Under the pieces are notes generated by a model. That model made no database searches. It was not told the origin of the DNA and saw only the letters and a list, made by a program, of their open reading frames with translations. A stretch of DNA of 64,000 bases from Nostoc sp. FACHB-280 (GTDB taxonomy: Bacteria > Cyanobacteriota > Cyanobacteriia > Cyanobacteriales > Nostocaceae). This document shows, piece after piece, positions 29,233 through 37,500 of this stretch. The stretch is from NCBI RefSeq assembly GCF_014697615.1, contig NZ_JACJSD010000010.1, positions 124,001-188,000 of the forward strand, in the 5' to 3' direction. The position numbers and the translations under genes were made by a program. Numbering within the stretch: the stretch's first letter is position 1; every line of letters starts with the position of its first letter.

Positions 29233-30339
29233 TTAGCGTAATGAACGAAATATTACTCGTCCAGGAAACTCTTCTTGATTAATGCGTGCATAGACTCGCA
29301 AACAAGTTAAAACTTCTCCAGGAATACCGCCACAATTTAGCTGTAAATCATCTTTGGAAAAAGCACATATATCAGCATAAAGTCCTGACAGTTGACGAAT
29401 TCTGACATTGTGTCCTGATTTATTGGCTTTGTCTGCAATTTTTTTTAAGGTTCGGCGTGATTCTTGTTGTAATTTTCCCCACCATGAATAACGTTCAACT
29501 GGGGGAATGAATACTAAAGAATGTATAGCTTCATCTATATCAATCCATGCACGTACAATGGCTAAAATATCATTGTTTTCTTCAGCTTTTTGGGTGCGCT
29601 GAAATCGGTCTGTTAAGGCTTCTATATATTGTTGTTGCTGGTCTGGTTTAGAATTGAAAGGAATAATATCAAAGCTAAAAATACTTTTTAAGGCGTGATG
29701 TAAATCTGGTTCTATTTCTATAAATTTGAGATATAAATTTAAGAAGCCAGTAAGTAATTTTAAATCTTCTGATTCGTTAATTGGGAAAATTTTTGATTTT
29801 AAAAGTGCTGTTTGAGATAAACATAAACCCTGAACATTCACACTACCTTTGAGTCCAGGGTAAATGATTTCATCTCTGATAAAGGGAAGTTGGTAGAAGT
29901 GAGAATCGTTTTCTACTGCACCAATTTCTTGAGCTAAATCTAAAGCGCGTTGTTGCCAAAATGCAGCTAAATCATCAGGTATTCGTAGCAGTTTACGGTG
30001 AATTTCATGCCATAAATCAGCATCAGTTTGGCTTTGTAATGGTGCATCGCCTAAATATAAACTGAGTTCTGAGTCAGCATTCCAAGCATCACGCAGATGA
30101 TTTAGTTTTAATTCATTTGAAGATTGGATAATAGTCGTTTCTTCTTGATGTGGAGGCTGCAATAAATTTTGGATTTCTTGCAGCAATTCTGCACAAATTG
30201 CAGTACCAGGATCATCGGGTAATTCTGTATAGGCTTGGTTTAATGCAGCTTCTAGTCCATACAGGCTACACCGTAATAACCTGGCTAATTCGGAGTTTTC
30301 TGTTTCTAATAGTTGACGTAGATGCTGCATGAATTTCAC
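29233..30339 (-). CDS. Unknown protein, third gene of the GTPase/Hsp70-like operon
   Basis: 368 residues; I do not recognise a family. It starts MKFMQHLRQLLETENSELARLL, is helical and acidic, has no signal peptide or membrane segment, and contains WHEIHRKLLRIPDDLAAFWQQRAL and a basic stretch WWGKLQQESRRTLKKIADKANKSG (about 285-308). The end is Arg-rich (FPGRVIFRSLR). It is 74 bases downstream of the Hsp70-like gene on the same strand, so it should be the third cistron. It may be an adaptor or substrate of the two NTPases, but nothing in the sequence proves this. Confidence 0.7.
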   Translation of the reverse strand: MKFMQHLRQLLETENSELARLLRCSLYGLEAALNQAYTELPDDPGTAICAELLQEIQNLLQPPHQEETTIIQSSNELKLNHLRDAWNADSELSLYLGDAPLQSQTDADLWHEIHRKLLRIPDDLAAFWQQRALDLAQEIGAVENDSHFYQLPFIRDEIIYPGLKGSVNVQGLCLSQTALLKSKIFPINESEDLKLLTGFLNLYLKFIEIEPDLHHALKSIFSFDIIPFNSKPDQQQQYIEALTDRFQRTQKAEENNDILAIVRAWIDIDEAIHSLVFIPPVERYSWWGKLQQESRRTLKKIADKANKSGHNVRIRQLSGLYADICAFSKDDLQLNCGGIPGEVLTCLRVYARINQEEFPGRVIFRSLR

Positions 30340-30348
30340 CTTTTTTTA

Positions 30349-30382
30349 TCTCACGCAGAGACGCGGAGACGCGGAGAGTTTT
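30349..30382. repeat. CGCAGAGACGCGGAGACGCGG repeat in the operon spacer
   Basis: Tandem ACGCGGAG units occupy the 74-base gap between the Hsp70-like gene and the 368-aa gene. The element is of the same general type as the repeats downstream (29135) and upstream (33886). Confidence 0.65.
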
Positions 30383-30413
30383 TACATTTAGATAGGGAGT
30401 TAGGCGGAGTAAG

Positions 30414-33400
30414 TTAATGTATTCCACAGAAGGGATCGCGTTCTTTATCGACTTCGTTAGGTTGTAATTCTAATTCGGCACGATAAACACAACCTTCTTG
30501 TTTTAAACATTCTTGACTTGTGGATGTCCAGTAGGGAACTTCGCCGGGGTGCATTCGCAAAATACCTTTGTTGTCGAGGGTGACGCGATATTGACAAGGG
30601 TAGTCTGTGGTGACGGATGGTTTACTGAGTGAACCGATACGTATCCATTTTTTTCTGTTAGTTTCGGTGTCGGTTTGATAGACGTAAAATGTGTGTTGTC
30701 CAGTGTATGGAAAGGGTGGTAAGGGATTACTAATTAAACCTTTTCCTGGTTGGGGTGAACCATCACGGAGGTAATGAAATTCGTGTAGAGATTTTTGTTC
30801 GTTTTGGTCGATTTCAAAGACTAAATGATAAGCATTTGGTTGATCTACGGTTGCTGATTCGATGACATTGACTGCGATATCGCCATCAGTTAAGTCTTTA
30901 TTTGGTCGTTCTACGGCGATGTTCCATTTTAGTTTACCGTCGGCAAATAATGAGGTTTCGGAAGCTGCTAAGATTGCAGAACCAACATCAATACCAGGAA
31001 CATCGATTAAATAATGGGGATTTCCTTGACATAATAAAACACTAAATTGTAATGTCTGGTCAATTTCAAATTGCACTTTGATTTTTTTGAGGAACTCGGC
31101 TTCTTCCATCCCTAATTTTTCCATGAGATGTTTACCGTCGAAGCTTCCCCACAATCTTAAATCACCGTCTTCGTAATCTTGGCGGTAAATAATATTAGTT
31201 AACTGTATACCTTGCCAAGCTGTACGTACTTTGGCGACTGTTTCCCAAGGTGCAATTTGATGGAGTTCTTGTCCGGCTTTAAATATTGGTAGAAGTTCGT
31301 TGCTTTGGGTTTTGCGTTTGAAGTTACAAGGTAAGTAATAAAATAGATTTTTAACGTCAATTTCTAATTGATTTGCACCTTTTTGTAGGAGTGCTTTTGA
31401 TTCTTCAGGGTCAAATCTGAGGCGGCGTAATTTTTCGGCGTAACACGCACCTGCGGAGGTGGCGAGTTTAGTAAATTCTAAAACAAAGGTGATGCGTTCT
31501 GGGTTCCAAACGAAGTAGGGAGACTTGCTAAATTCTTGGTAAATATGGCGTTGTACTAAGTCGAGATTGCAAGTTTTTCCTGAGAGAATTAACCAGTCAA
31601 CTTTGTGGGTGTTCCAAGCATCGATGGTATTATCTTCTGAACGTAGGCGGCTTTCCATTAAGCCTTTAGCAATACCAATGGCTTCTTTAATAGCAGAGGT
31701 AGCAACACGTTCAAATTGTTGATTATCTAGGGTGACGGAAATATTATCGGGGTTGTGAATTTGATATTTAATTGCGCTTTGGGTGACAAGTTCGGCAATT
31801 TGTTGTTCAGAGATTGTAAAGGTTACAAGTGAATTATCGGTTGGTAATTTTTGTCCAAGTTTGAGTTTGGCGGCTTCTGCATAATCCCACAGTGTGTAGA
31901 AAGTTTGTAGGCGTTGTGGTGCTTGTTGCCAACGGGTTGGTAGGACTTTTTCGGCTGTATCTAAGGCATCTTTATAAGCTGCATCGCCTTCGGGATTTTC
32001 TCTATCTAGGCATTTTAATAAGCTGCCTGTTTTGAATTTACCTTGGTCAAGAAAACGCTCGTTTAATTCGGAACTAATTAAGTCTTCGAGTTTTTCGCTG
32101 TCGATATCACCACGGGTAACTGCTGTGAGAAGAAAATCTGCGATCGCAACTTTTAATAACCTAAATACTCGCAGTGTAATTAATTCACCACCCAATTGTA
32201 AATGTCCCGATGAACCTAATAGTTTAGGCGTTAATTTATAATACCTTCCACCTAAGCCTCGGTCTTCATTATTGGCAAAGAATGGGGTTTTATCTTCTAA
32301 GGTTAATTCAATTAATGCTAAATCTGTTGTGCCGCCACCAATATCTAAAACTAATACATTTTGTGACCATTTATTGCCATCGCGGCGACAACGGGTTTTA
32401 AAAGATTCAATGCCAATATTTAAGTTACCGCCAAATTCTCGCCAGAGGAAAAATATGGCTACCGAAACAGCTTCATCATAAGCTGTTTGCACATCATCTA
32501 TTCCTAATTGTTCTACTAATTGCTTAACTTCTTTGCGAACTACTGGCGGTGCAACGGTAGGATAAGTAACAACGGCGGTTAACAGTTCACCTTCAGAAAA
32601 TCTGCGTCTAGCGCGTTGGCGATAATCTTCGGTTAAATCAATTAAATGCGCCCAAGCTGCTTGAATTAATTGGTTAACATTAATATTAATTTCGGTATCA
32701 TTTAACATTACGGGGAATGTTTTGTTTTGACCAAAATATCGCTTTGGTGAATGATGAAACCGACTGATAATTTCTTTTAAAGAACTGCTAGTTCCTTGGG
32801 CGATCGCTTTTTTTCGATTATCTCTTGCCTCTCGCCCCATTTTCAGTTTTAATACTTCTAAGTTGGAGATTTCTAACTCGCTGGGAATTTCGCTATCGCG
32901 GCGGTCGATATCTAGAACTACGGGAATTAAATTTTGCGATTCTAAGGTGGGGACACGAAAAACTTCGTGATATATTTGATATAATTTTTTACTAGCAGCG
33001 CGTTGAAATTTTTCGCTATTACCTAAAGATAATTCGATTTGGCGAATTGCTTCTAAAAATTTTTCTCTGTTATCACTTTCAAAGATTTCGCCTAAACGAC
33101 TAGGTTCGATTTCTAAGTTTTTACTAATATCAATAATAAATTTTTGCCACTCAGTTTCGCTGATATCTGGTAGTGCTTCGGACGCGGGAGAATTGAGCCA
33201 TTGCAACAGGCGATCGCGCAATCTTAATTCCTGCTCCCGTGGTAAAATTTCGGCAATGGGAATTTCTATCGGGTCGAACAAAGTCACGGTAGAATTCGAC
33301 GTACCAAAATCTAACGCAAACCATCCCGGGAATCTTTTGACTGGTTGATAGTTAACAGGTTCTTCCGGTGGGTTTGGTAGTGACTCAGAATTCATAATTT

Positions 33401-33797
33401 GCGCTTCAGCAGTAGATGGTGTCCATAAATAACAAACAGCCTGAACTTGTCGCGGTTCAGATAATACTGGTTCCCCTGAAAAGTCGGAATCAAAATATTC
33501 AACAATTACTTGTAAGGTACAGTTGATAGGTTCTGTTAAAGGTTTTTCTAATTTACAAGGATATTGTTCTAGTTGTCCGATTTGGGAAATTTTTGGAGTG
33601 ACTGCATCAAAGGGTTTATATGCTTTTTGAATTTGGGTGATTAATTCGCTGGGTGTACCTTTAACGGAGAAATTGATGCGTGCAATATGGGGTACATTAT
33701 TACCAATGGCAACTAGTTGAATGGTGGGAAGTTCTAAATATTCGTTGTCGTTGACTTGGACTTGAAAGCGTGGAGGGAGGCGAATTTCTACTGGCAT
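30414..33797 (-). CDS. Large Hsp70/actin-fold ATPase-like protein
   Basis: 1127 residues. About 150 N-terminal residues of beta-type sequence precede GWFALDFGTSNSTVTLFDP (about 157-175), the phosphate-1 loop of Hsp70-like ATPases. Next are TAYDEAVSVAIFFLW (connect region, about 442), VLVLDIGGGTTDLALIEL (phosphate-2, about 480-497) and VDWLILSGKTCNLDLVQRHI (adenosine-type motif, about 732-751). The C-terminal 350 residues are beta-rich and lack the DnaK substrate domain. The insertion between the first two motifs is much longer than in DnaK. The size and pairing recall the SrfB-type proteins of enterobacterial srfABC loci, but that comparison is from memory. It is the middle gene between the dynamin-like GTPase and the 368-aa protein. 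Confidence 0.75.
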   Translation of the reverse strand: MPVEIRLPPRFQVQVNDNEYLELPTIQLVAIGNNVPHIARINFSVKGTPSELITQIQKAYKPFDAVTPKISQIGQLEQYPCKLEKPLTEPINCTLQVIVEYFDSDFSGEPVLSEPRQVQAVCYLWTPSTAEAQIMNSESLPNPPEEPVNYQPVKRFPGWFALDFGTSNSTVTLFDPIEIPIAEILPREQELRLRDRLLQWLNSPASEALPDISETEWQKFIIDISKNLEIEPSRLGEIFESDNREKFLEAIRQIELSLGNSEKFQRAASKKLYQIYHEVFRVPTLESQNLIPVVLDIDRRDSEIPSELEISNLEVLKLKMGREARDNRKKAIAQGTSSSLKEIISRFHHSPKRYFGQNKTFPVMLNDTEININVNQLIQAAWAHLIDLTEDYRQRARRRFSEGELLTAVVTYPTVAPPVVRKEVKQLVEQLGIDDVQTAYDEAVSVAIFFLWREFGGNLNIGIESFKTRCRRDGNKWSQNVLVLDIGGGTTDLALIELTLEDKTPFFANNEDRGLGGRYYKLTPKLLGSSGHLQLGGELITLRVFRLLKVAIADFLLTAVTRGDIDSEKLEDLISSELNERFLDQGKFKTGSLLKCLDRENPEGDAAYKDALDTAEKVLPTRWQQAPQRLQTFYTLWDYAEAAKLKLGQKLPTDNSLVTFTISEQQIAELVTQSAIKYQIHNPDNISVTLDNQQFERVATSAIKEAIGIAKGLMESRLRSEDNTIDAWNTHKVDWLILSGKTCNLDLVQRHIYQEFSKSPYFVWNPERITFVLEFTKLATSAGACYAEKLRRLRFDPEESKALLQKGANQLEIDVKNLFYYLPCNFKRKTQSNELLPIFKAGQELHQIAPWETVAKVRTAWQGIQLTNIIYRQDYEDGDLRLWGSFDGKHLMEKLGMEEAEFLKKIKVQFEIDQTLQFSVLLCQGNPHYLIDVPGIDVGSAILAASETSLFADGKLKWNIAVERPNKDLTDGDIAVNVIESATVDQPNAYHLVFEIDQNEQKSLHEFHYLRDGSPQPGKGLISNPLPPFPYTGQHTFYVYQTDTETNRKKWIRIGSLSKPSVTTDYPCQYRVTLDNKGILRMHPGEVPYWTSTSQECLKQEGCVYRAELELQPNEVDKERDPFCGIH

Positions 33798-33885
33798 TTT
33801 TTAGTTCCTTTCTTTTATTTCGCGCAAAGGTATAATTTATCGAATAAATAAATTTACTATCTCACCATTAAACTACCTACATTTT

Positions 33886-33938
33886 TTAAACGAACCGCAA
33901 AGAGCGCAAAGGACACAAAGGAAGAAAAGAAAGAGAGG
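33886..33938. repeat. CGAACCGCAAAG...GGACACAAAGG repeat in the operon spacer
   Basis: AACGAACCGCAAAGAGCGCAAAGGACACAAAGG followed by a purine-rich tail. A near-identical copy lies at 54239-54298. It fills a large part of the 167-base gap between the GTPase and Hsp70-like genes. Confidence 0.7.
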
Positions 33939-33964
33939 AAGATATTAGCTAGGCAATAAATTAC

Positions 33965-36520
33965 CTAGTAACCAGGGATATCTAACTCAGAAGTGGTGGC
34001 GATTTCTGCGAGAATATTTAACCAAGTGGGAATAGCCAGTTTTGGTGGTGAGTCGCCAGCAGCAAGGTATCTCAGCAATGCTTCTTTTTTGGAAATATTT
34101 TGCAGTGTGGGAATAATTTGGTCTAAAATGCCTTCGATTTCTGAGTTGACTTGTTGGTTGACTTCACTGACATACTGTACTAAATGTAAGCTGGCACTAG
34201 CTGTAATTTCATCACGCAAACGTAATACTAACATTTGATGATGGCTGGCTCTGGGTGAATTTTGATTTCGTTCGGGAGACCAATCAAATATTTGACCGAT
34301 GTTGTGTTTTTCGTCTTGGCGCGCGAGGGGAAATATCAATTCGGGGGCAATTTCTTTGTCTTTACTATTCAGTTCTGCAAGGATAGCTTCTTTCCATTGG
34401 TTGGGGTCGGAACCTAACAGTAATTTATAAAATAAGTCGGCTTCTTCTCCACCAAAACCAATTTCGATTTCTTGTTCCATTGCGGGTGAGAGAAGAGATT
34501 TAAGATAGTCCCGTGCTTCGGCTACTTGATTGGATAGTTTATTTAATAAATCTACCACTGCTTGCCGAATGCGATCGCGGGCAAATATCTCGACTTCTTG
34601 CACAGTTTTTTCAAAGGTGGGATAGAAATCATCGCTCTTAGTTGGCAAAGTATTATTAGTTCTGTTTCCTCTTTCAAATAACTTGCCGGCTGCACCTTTG
34701 GTTTCGGCGATAGTAATAGCGCCGTTGTTGGCTTTGTTAAATAACAAAGTCCACTGGTTCCAGTTGACAATTTTAAAGGTGAGTTCGTCTTTCACTACTT
34801 CACTCACGACAGTTCCGCGACGGTCTTTGAGTGGTTCTTTGCCTAATTCTTTTTGAAAGTTGCGGTAGGTTTTATCTAAACTATCGATAGCATTTCGCAA
34901 ATCAATTAATGTGGGACTATCGAGTGTTGGTATGCCTTGTTCGTGAATTTCCGCGATGAGATTTTTCAGGTTTTCTTGTTGTTGACGGAGACTTTCAGCC
35001 GCGCGACGGGTGTCTTCATACAGTTGCTTAAGTCCGTGCATGGCGACGTGATTTTGAATTAACTCGCGCAGTTTGGCAATACCACCATCTTGAGCAAAGT
35101 AACCTAATTGTCTACCCAATTGACTACGTGCATCTGAGTCTAATAGTCTTTCGCTGAGGCGAGTCCATTTTTGCTGCAAGCGTTTCGAGGTTTCCAGGTA
35201 ATTAGGATAATCTAAGTTAGATAAAAATTCTGGCGAACCAGCTTTGACACTACTGGAACGTTTTGCTAATTCTGCTAGTCCCAATAAGGGTGATAACAAC
35301 ACAATACGGTCTTTTTGAGTGGTGAATGCACTCGCGCCATCAATGGTTGTTTGCAGAACTCGGAGTTTTTTGAGAACAGCATCTTCAGATAAAGGTGTGT
35401 TGGCGATGTTCTCAGCAATGAATTGGTCGAGTTCTCTTTCACCGCCTTCACTTTCTAGAGGTAACTGGTCAAAACGACCAACACCAACTAAAATCAAATC
35501 TTTCAGGTCTTGTCCTGGACGCTGTTGCTGCATCATGGTGAAAATTTTGTGAGCGCGATCGCTCCCCGGCGATTTACCATTGAGCAAGATTAAAATTGTC
35601 TGGACTTCCGCCAACTCTCGCAGCGATAAAAATGTGTCTCTCGCGCCGGAGTTCGCCGCACCCAAACCCGGAAAATCTAACAAAATAAATTCGGAAGCAT
35701 CAGTAACATCCCAAATTTCCCGCGAAATTTTCACTTCAATATCAACGCGGCGAATTAAGGGGAAGCTATTTTGTAATAACTTTGATGCTAATTTCTGCGG
35801 TGGACTGGGTAAGCGGATATGTGCTGGCGGTAAGTCTGTAAACCGGAAAGTTTGGATAGCCATTGGCTGTTCTGGCAGCTGTAAACCTTCTTGGGCTGTG
35901 GCATGATCAATTTGATAGCGTCCACCACACATCGCCTCACCATAGGAAGCGTAAGCACGCACAAATAACACCAACTCCCGCAGCAAATAGCGCAACTCTA
36001 AATTATTACTTTGGTTCCACGCTTGTTCACACCAAGCCAGAATTTCTTTACCAGAGTTTAACTGCGCCAGTTGTACAGGTACAAGTCCGGCAGCGGCGGA
36101 ACGGCGACTCGCTTCTGCTAACATAAACCGCAAGCACTCTTTCACCCCTTCGTGAGAAAGATACTCTACCGTAAAATTCCCGACTTGGGTGGTGGCAAAT
36201 TCATCTTGGGCGACGAGGTGAATGGCTGTAACATTCCCCGTAGTTGGGTTTTCGTTGACTGGTAAAGCATCGGCATAGCCAATTAAACTACCCAAAAGTA
36301 AGGTTTTACCACTACTAAATTCTCCCATCACGCCAATTTTGACTGGTGAAGTGGCAAGTTCTATAGTTTTTTCCGCAGTTTCTCTGAGACGCGCCAGACA
36401 TTCATCCAAACTGGCGGGAACCCAGTCTTCTTGTTGAGAAGGATACTGCGGTACAGAGTTAATTTTTTGCAGTATAAATTCACCGTATTCTTTAAAATAT
36501 GCGAGTCTTTCTAGTTCCAT
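33965..36520 (-). CDS. Dynamin-like large GTPase
   Basis: 851 residues. It has P-loop GEFSSGKT (66-73) in KIGVMGEFSSGKTLLLGSL, a downstream NENPTTGNVTAI that fits the switch I threonine of bacterial dynamin-like proteins, and G3 DFPGLG (about 280) in FILLDFPGLGAANSGAR. The G4-like VGVGRFDQ (about 342) has Arg where TKxD usually has Lys. The C-terminal 450 residues are long helices (ARRAAESLRQQQENLKNL), as in dynamin stalks, with no transmembrane hairpin. Dynamin-like proteins tubulate or fuse membranes or act in defence and stress. It is the first gene of the operon, 168 bases before the Hsp70-like gene. Confidence 0.8.
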   Translation of the reverse strand: MELERLAYFKEYGEFILQKINSVPQYPSQQEDWVPASLDECLARLRETAEKTIELATSPVKIGVMGEFSSGKTLLLGSLIGYADALPVNENPTTGNVTAIHLVAQDEFATTQVGNFTVEYLSHEGVKECLRFMLAEASRRSAAAGLVPVQLAQLNSGKEILAWCEQAWNQSNNLELRYLLRELVLFVRAYASYGEAMCGGRYQIDHATAQEGLQLPEQPMAIQTFRFTDLPPAHIRLPSPPQKLASKLLQNSFPLIRRVDIEVKISREIWDVTDASEFILLDFPGLGAANSGARDTFLSLRELAEVQTILILLNGKSPGSDRAHKIFTMMQQQRPGQDLKDLILVGVGRFDQLPLESEGGERELDQFIAENIANTPLSEDAVLKKLRVLQTTIDGASAFTTQKDRIVLLSPLLGLAELAKRSSSVKAGSPEFLSNLDYPNYLETSKRLQQKWTRLSERLLDSDARSQLGRQLGYFAQDGGIAKLRELIQNHVAMHGLKQLYEDTRRAAESLRQQQENLKNLIAEIHEQGIPTLDSPTLIDLRNAIDSLDKTYRNFQKELGKEPLKDRRGTVVSEVVKDELTFKIVNWNQWTLLFNKANNGAITIAETKGAAGKLFERGNRTNNTLPTKSDDFYPTFEKTVQEVEIFARDRIRQAVVDLLNKLSNQVAEARDYLKSLLSPAMEQEIEIGFGGEEADLFYKLLLGSDPNQWKEAILAELNSKDKEIAPELIFPLARQDEKHNIGQIFDWSPERNQNSPRASHHQMLVLRLRDEITASASLHLVQYVSEVNQQVNSEIEGILDQIIPTLQNISKKEALLRYLAAGDSPPKLAIPTWLNILAEIATTSELDIPGY

Positions 36521-37404
36521 AGAATAATTACCGTTAAAAATAAAATTTATGTGAGTTTTATAACATAAAACTTGCTAGCAGATGTTATGTTGTCTCTGAT
36601 TTTAGGGAGTTATATCTGATTGAGGTCAAACTATGGAGGCACTCAGATGAGATACTAAATGTCGCAGATGCAATAGTGAACTATTCTATCTATTGATTGG
36701 GAATTGGGTAGCATTTATGTATCACAGTTCTCAAGCAAATAGATATTTATTCTATGTAAAAACTCAATTCCAGTAATTTTTAACTAAAATTTAACTTTGT
36801 GACCTGGATTCTCACATATATAAGTCTGGATGCACAAGTTTGCACTTCTGCACCATCACTTCTTGATAATTTTTGTATTGTAAAAATGGTTCACATAATT
36901 ACGGCAAAAATAAAGGTGTGATTAACAACTACTGAGGAATATTGAATTATTTGTATAAAATTTATCAAACAAGTCAGCCAATAATATTATGTTTAAAAAT
37001 GAAATCTACTGAGTCAGATTAAGATATAGACTAAATTCATAGCAGTTTTATTGTAGGCAATTTTAAGTTGAATACCCAGAATAAACTATGTATTATAAAA
37101 AACTTGTATATTGAGGTAGTTAAAAGTATCCCATTATAATTATCAACACCAAAAAACTTTACTTTCTGTAAATCTCTATCATCAGGTATCAGTTTTTTCG
37201 ACTCCTGACTTCTTTTCATACAAATTTCAATATTAATACTTAAAAGTTTAAGCATAATTGATTTTACTGCTCAAAAATCATGATAGATTTTATTTACTCA
37301 AAATCTTATTTAATAAACTTGATGACCATTCTCAAGATAGATGTTTTACTGAGGTGATTTTTAATAAAATAAATATTGGCTAGAGTTGATGTTTTAAGTG
37401 CAGT

Positions 37405-37435
37405 CTGGGAAATTTTAAAATCAAAATTTTCCCAG
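37405..37435. promoter_or_regulatory. Inverted repeat upstream of the histidine kinase promoter
   Basis: CTGGGAAATTTT and AAAATTTTCCCAG form an almost perfect inverted repeat ending 4 bases before the -35 hexamer. The placement fits an operator for a dimeric regulator. It could also just be an AT-rich hairpin. Confidence 0.35.
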
Positions 37436-37439
37436 TAAT

Positions 37440-37470
37440 TTGATATAGTCTTTTACTAGTTTTCTATAAT
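37440..37470 (+). promoter_or_regulatory. Candidate sigma70-type promoter of the PAS histidine kinase gene
   Basis: TTGATA at 37440-37445 and a perfect TATAAT at 37465-37470, with a 19-base spacer (slightly long). A transcript would start near 37477, giving a leader of about 25 bases before the GTG. Confidence 0.4.
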
Positions 37471-37500
37471 ATAAGTCCCCGCATAACTAGGCAGGTAAAA

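Larger units (their letters stand above)
36521..37500. other. Long AT-rich spacer, no supported gene
   Basis: 980 bases between divergent genes. It is strongly AT-rich and contains one marginal 72-codon minus-strand frame (37037-37255) that I do not accept. The promoter of the GTPase operon should lie within about 200 bases of 36520. The promoter and palindrome next to 37501 are listed separately. The middle part (36700-37300) has no repeat, hairpin or motif that I can see. Confidence 0.5.

Noticed and set aside
37037-37255. 72-codon minus-strand frame in the long AT-rich spacer
   Set aside because: No ribosome-binding site, AT-driven composition (Ile, Leu, Lys, Phe), no recognisable pattern. 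More likely chance.
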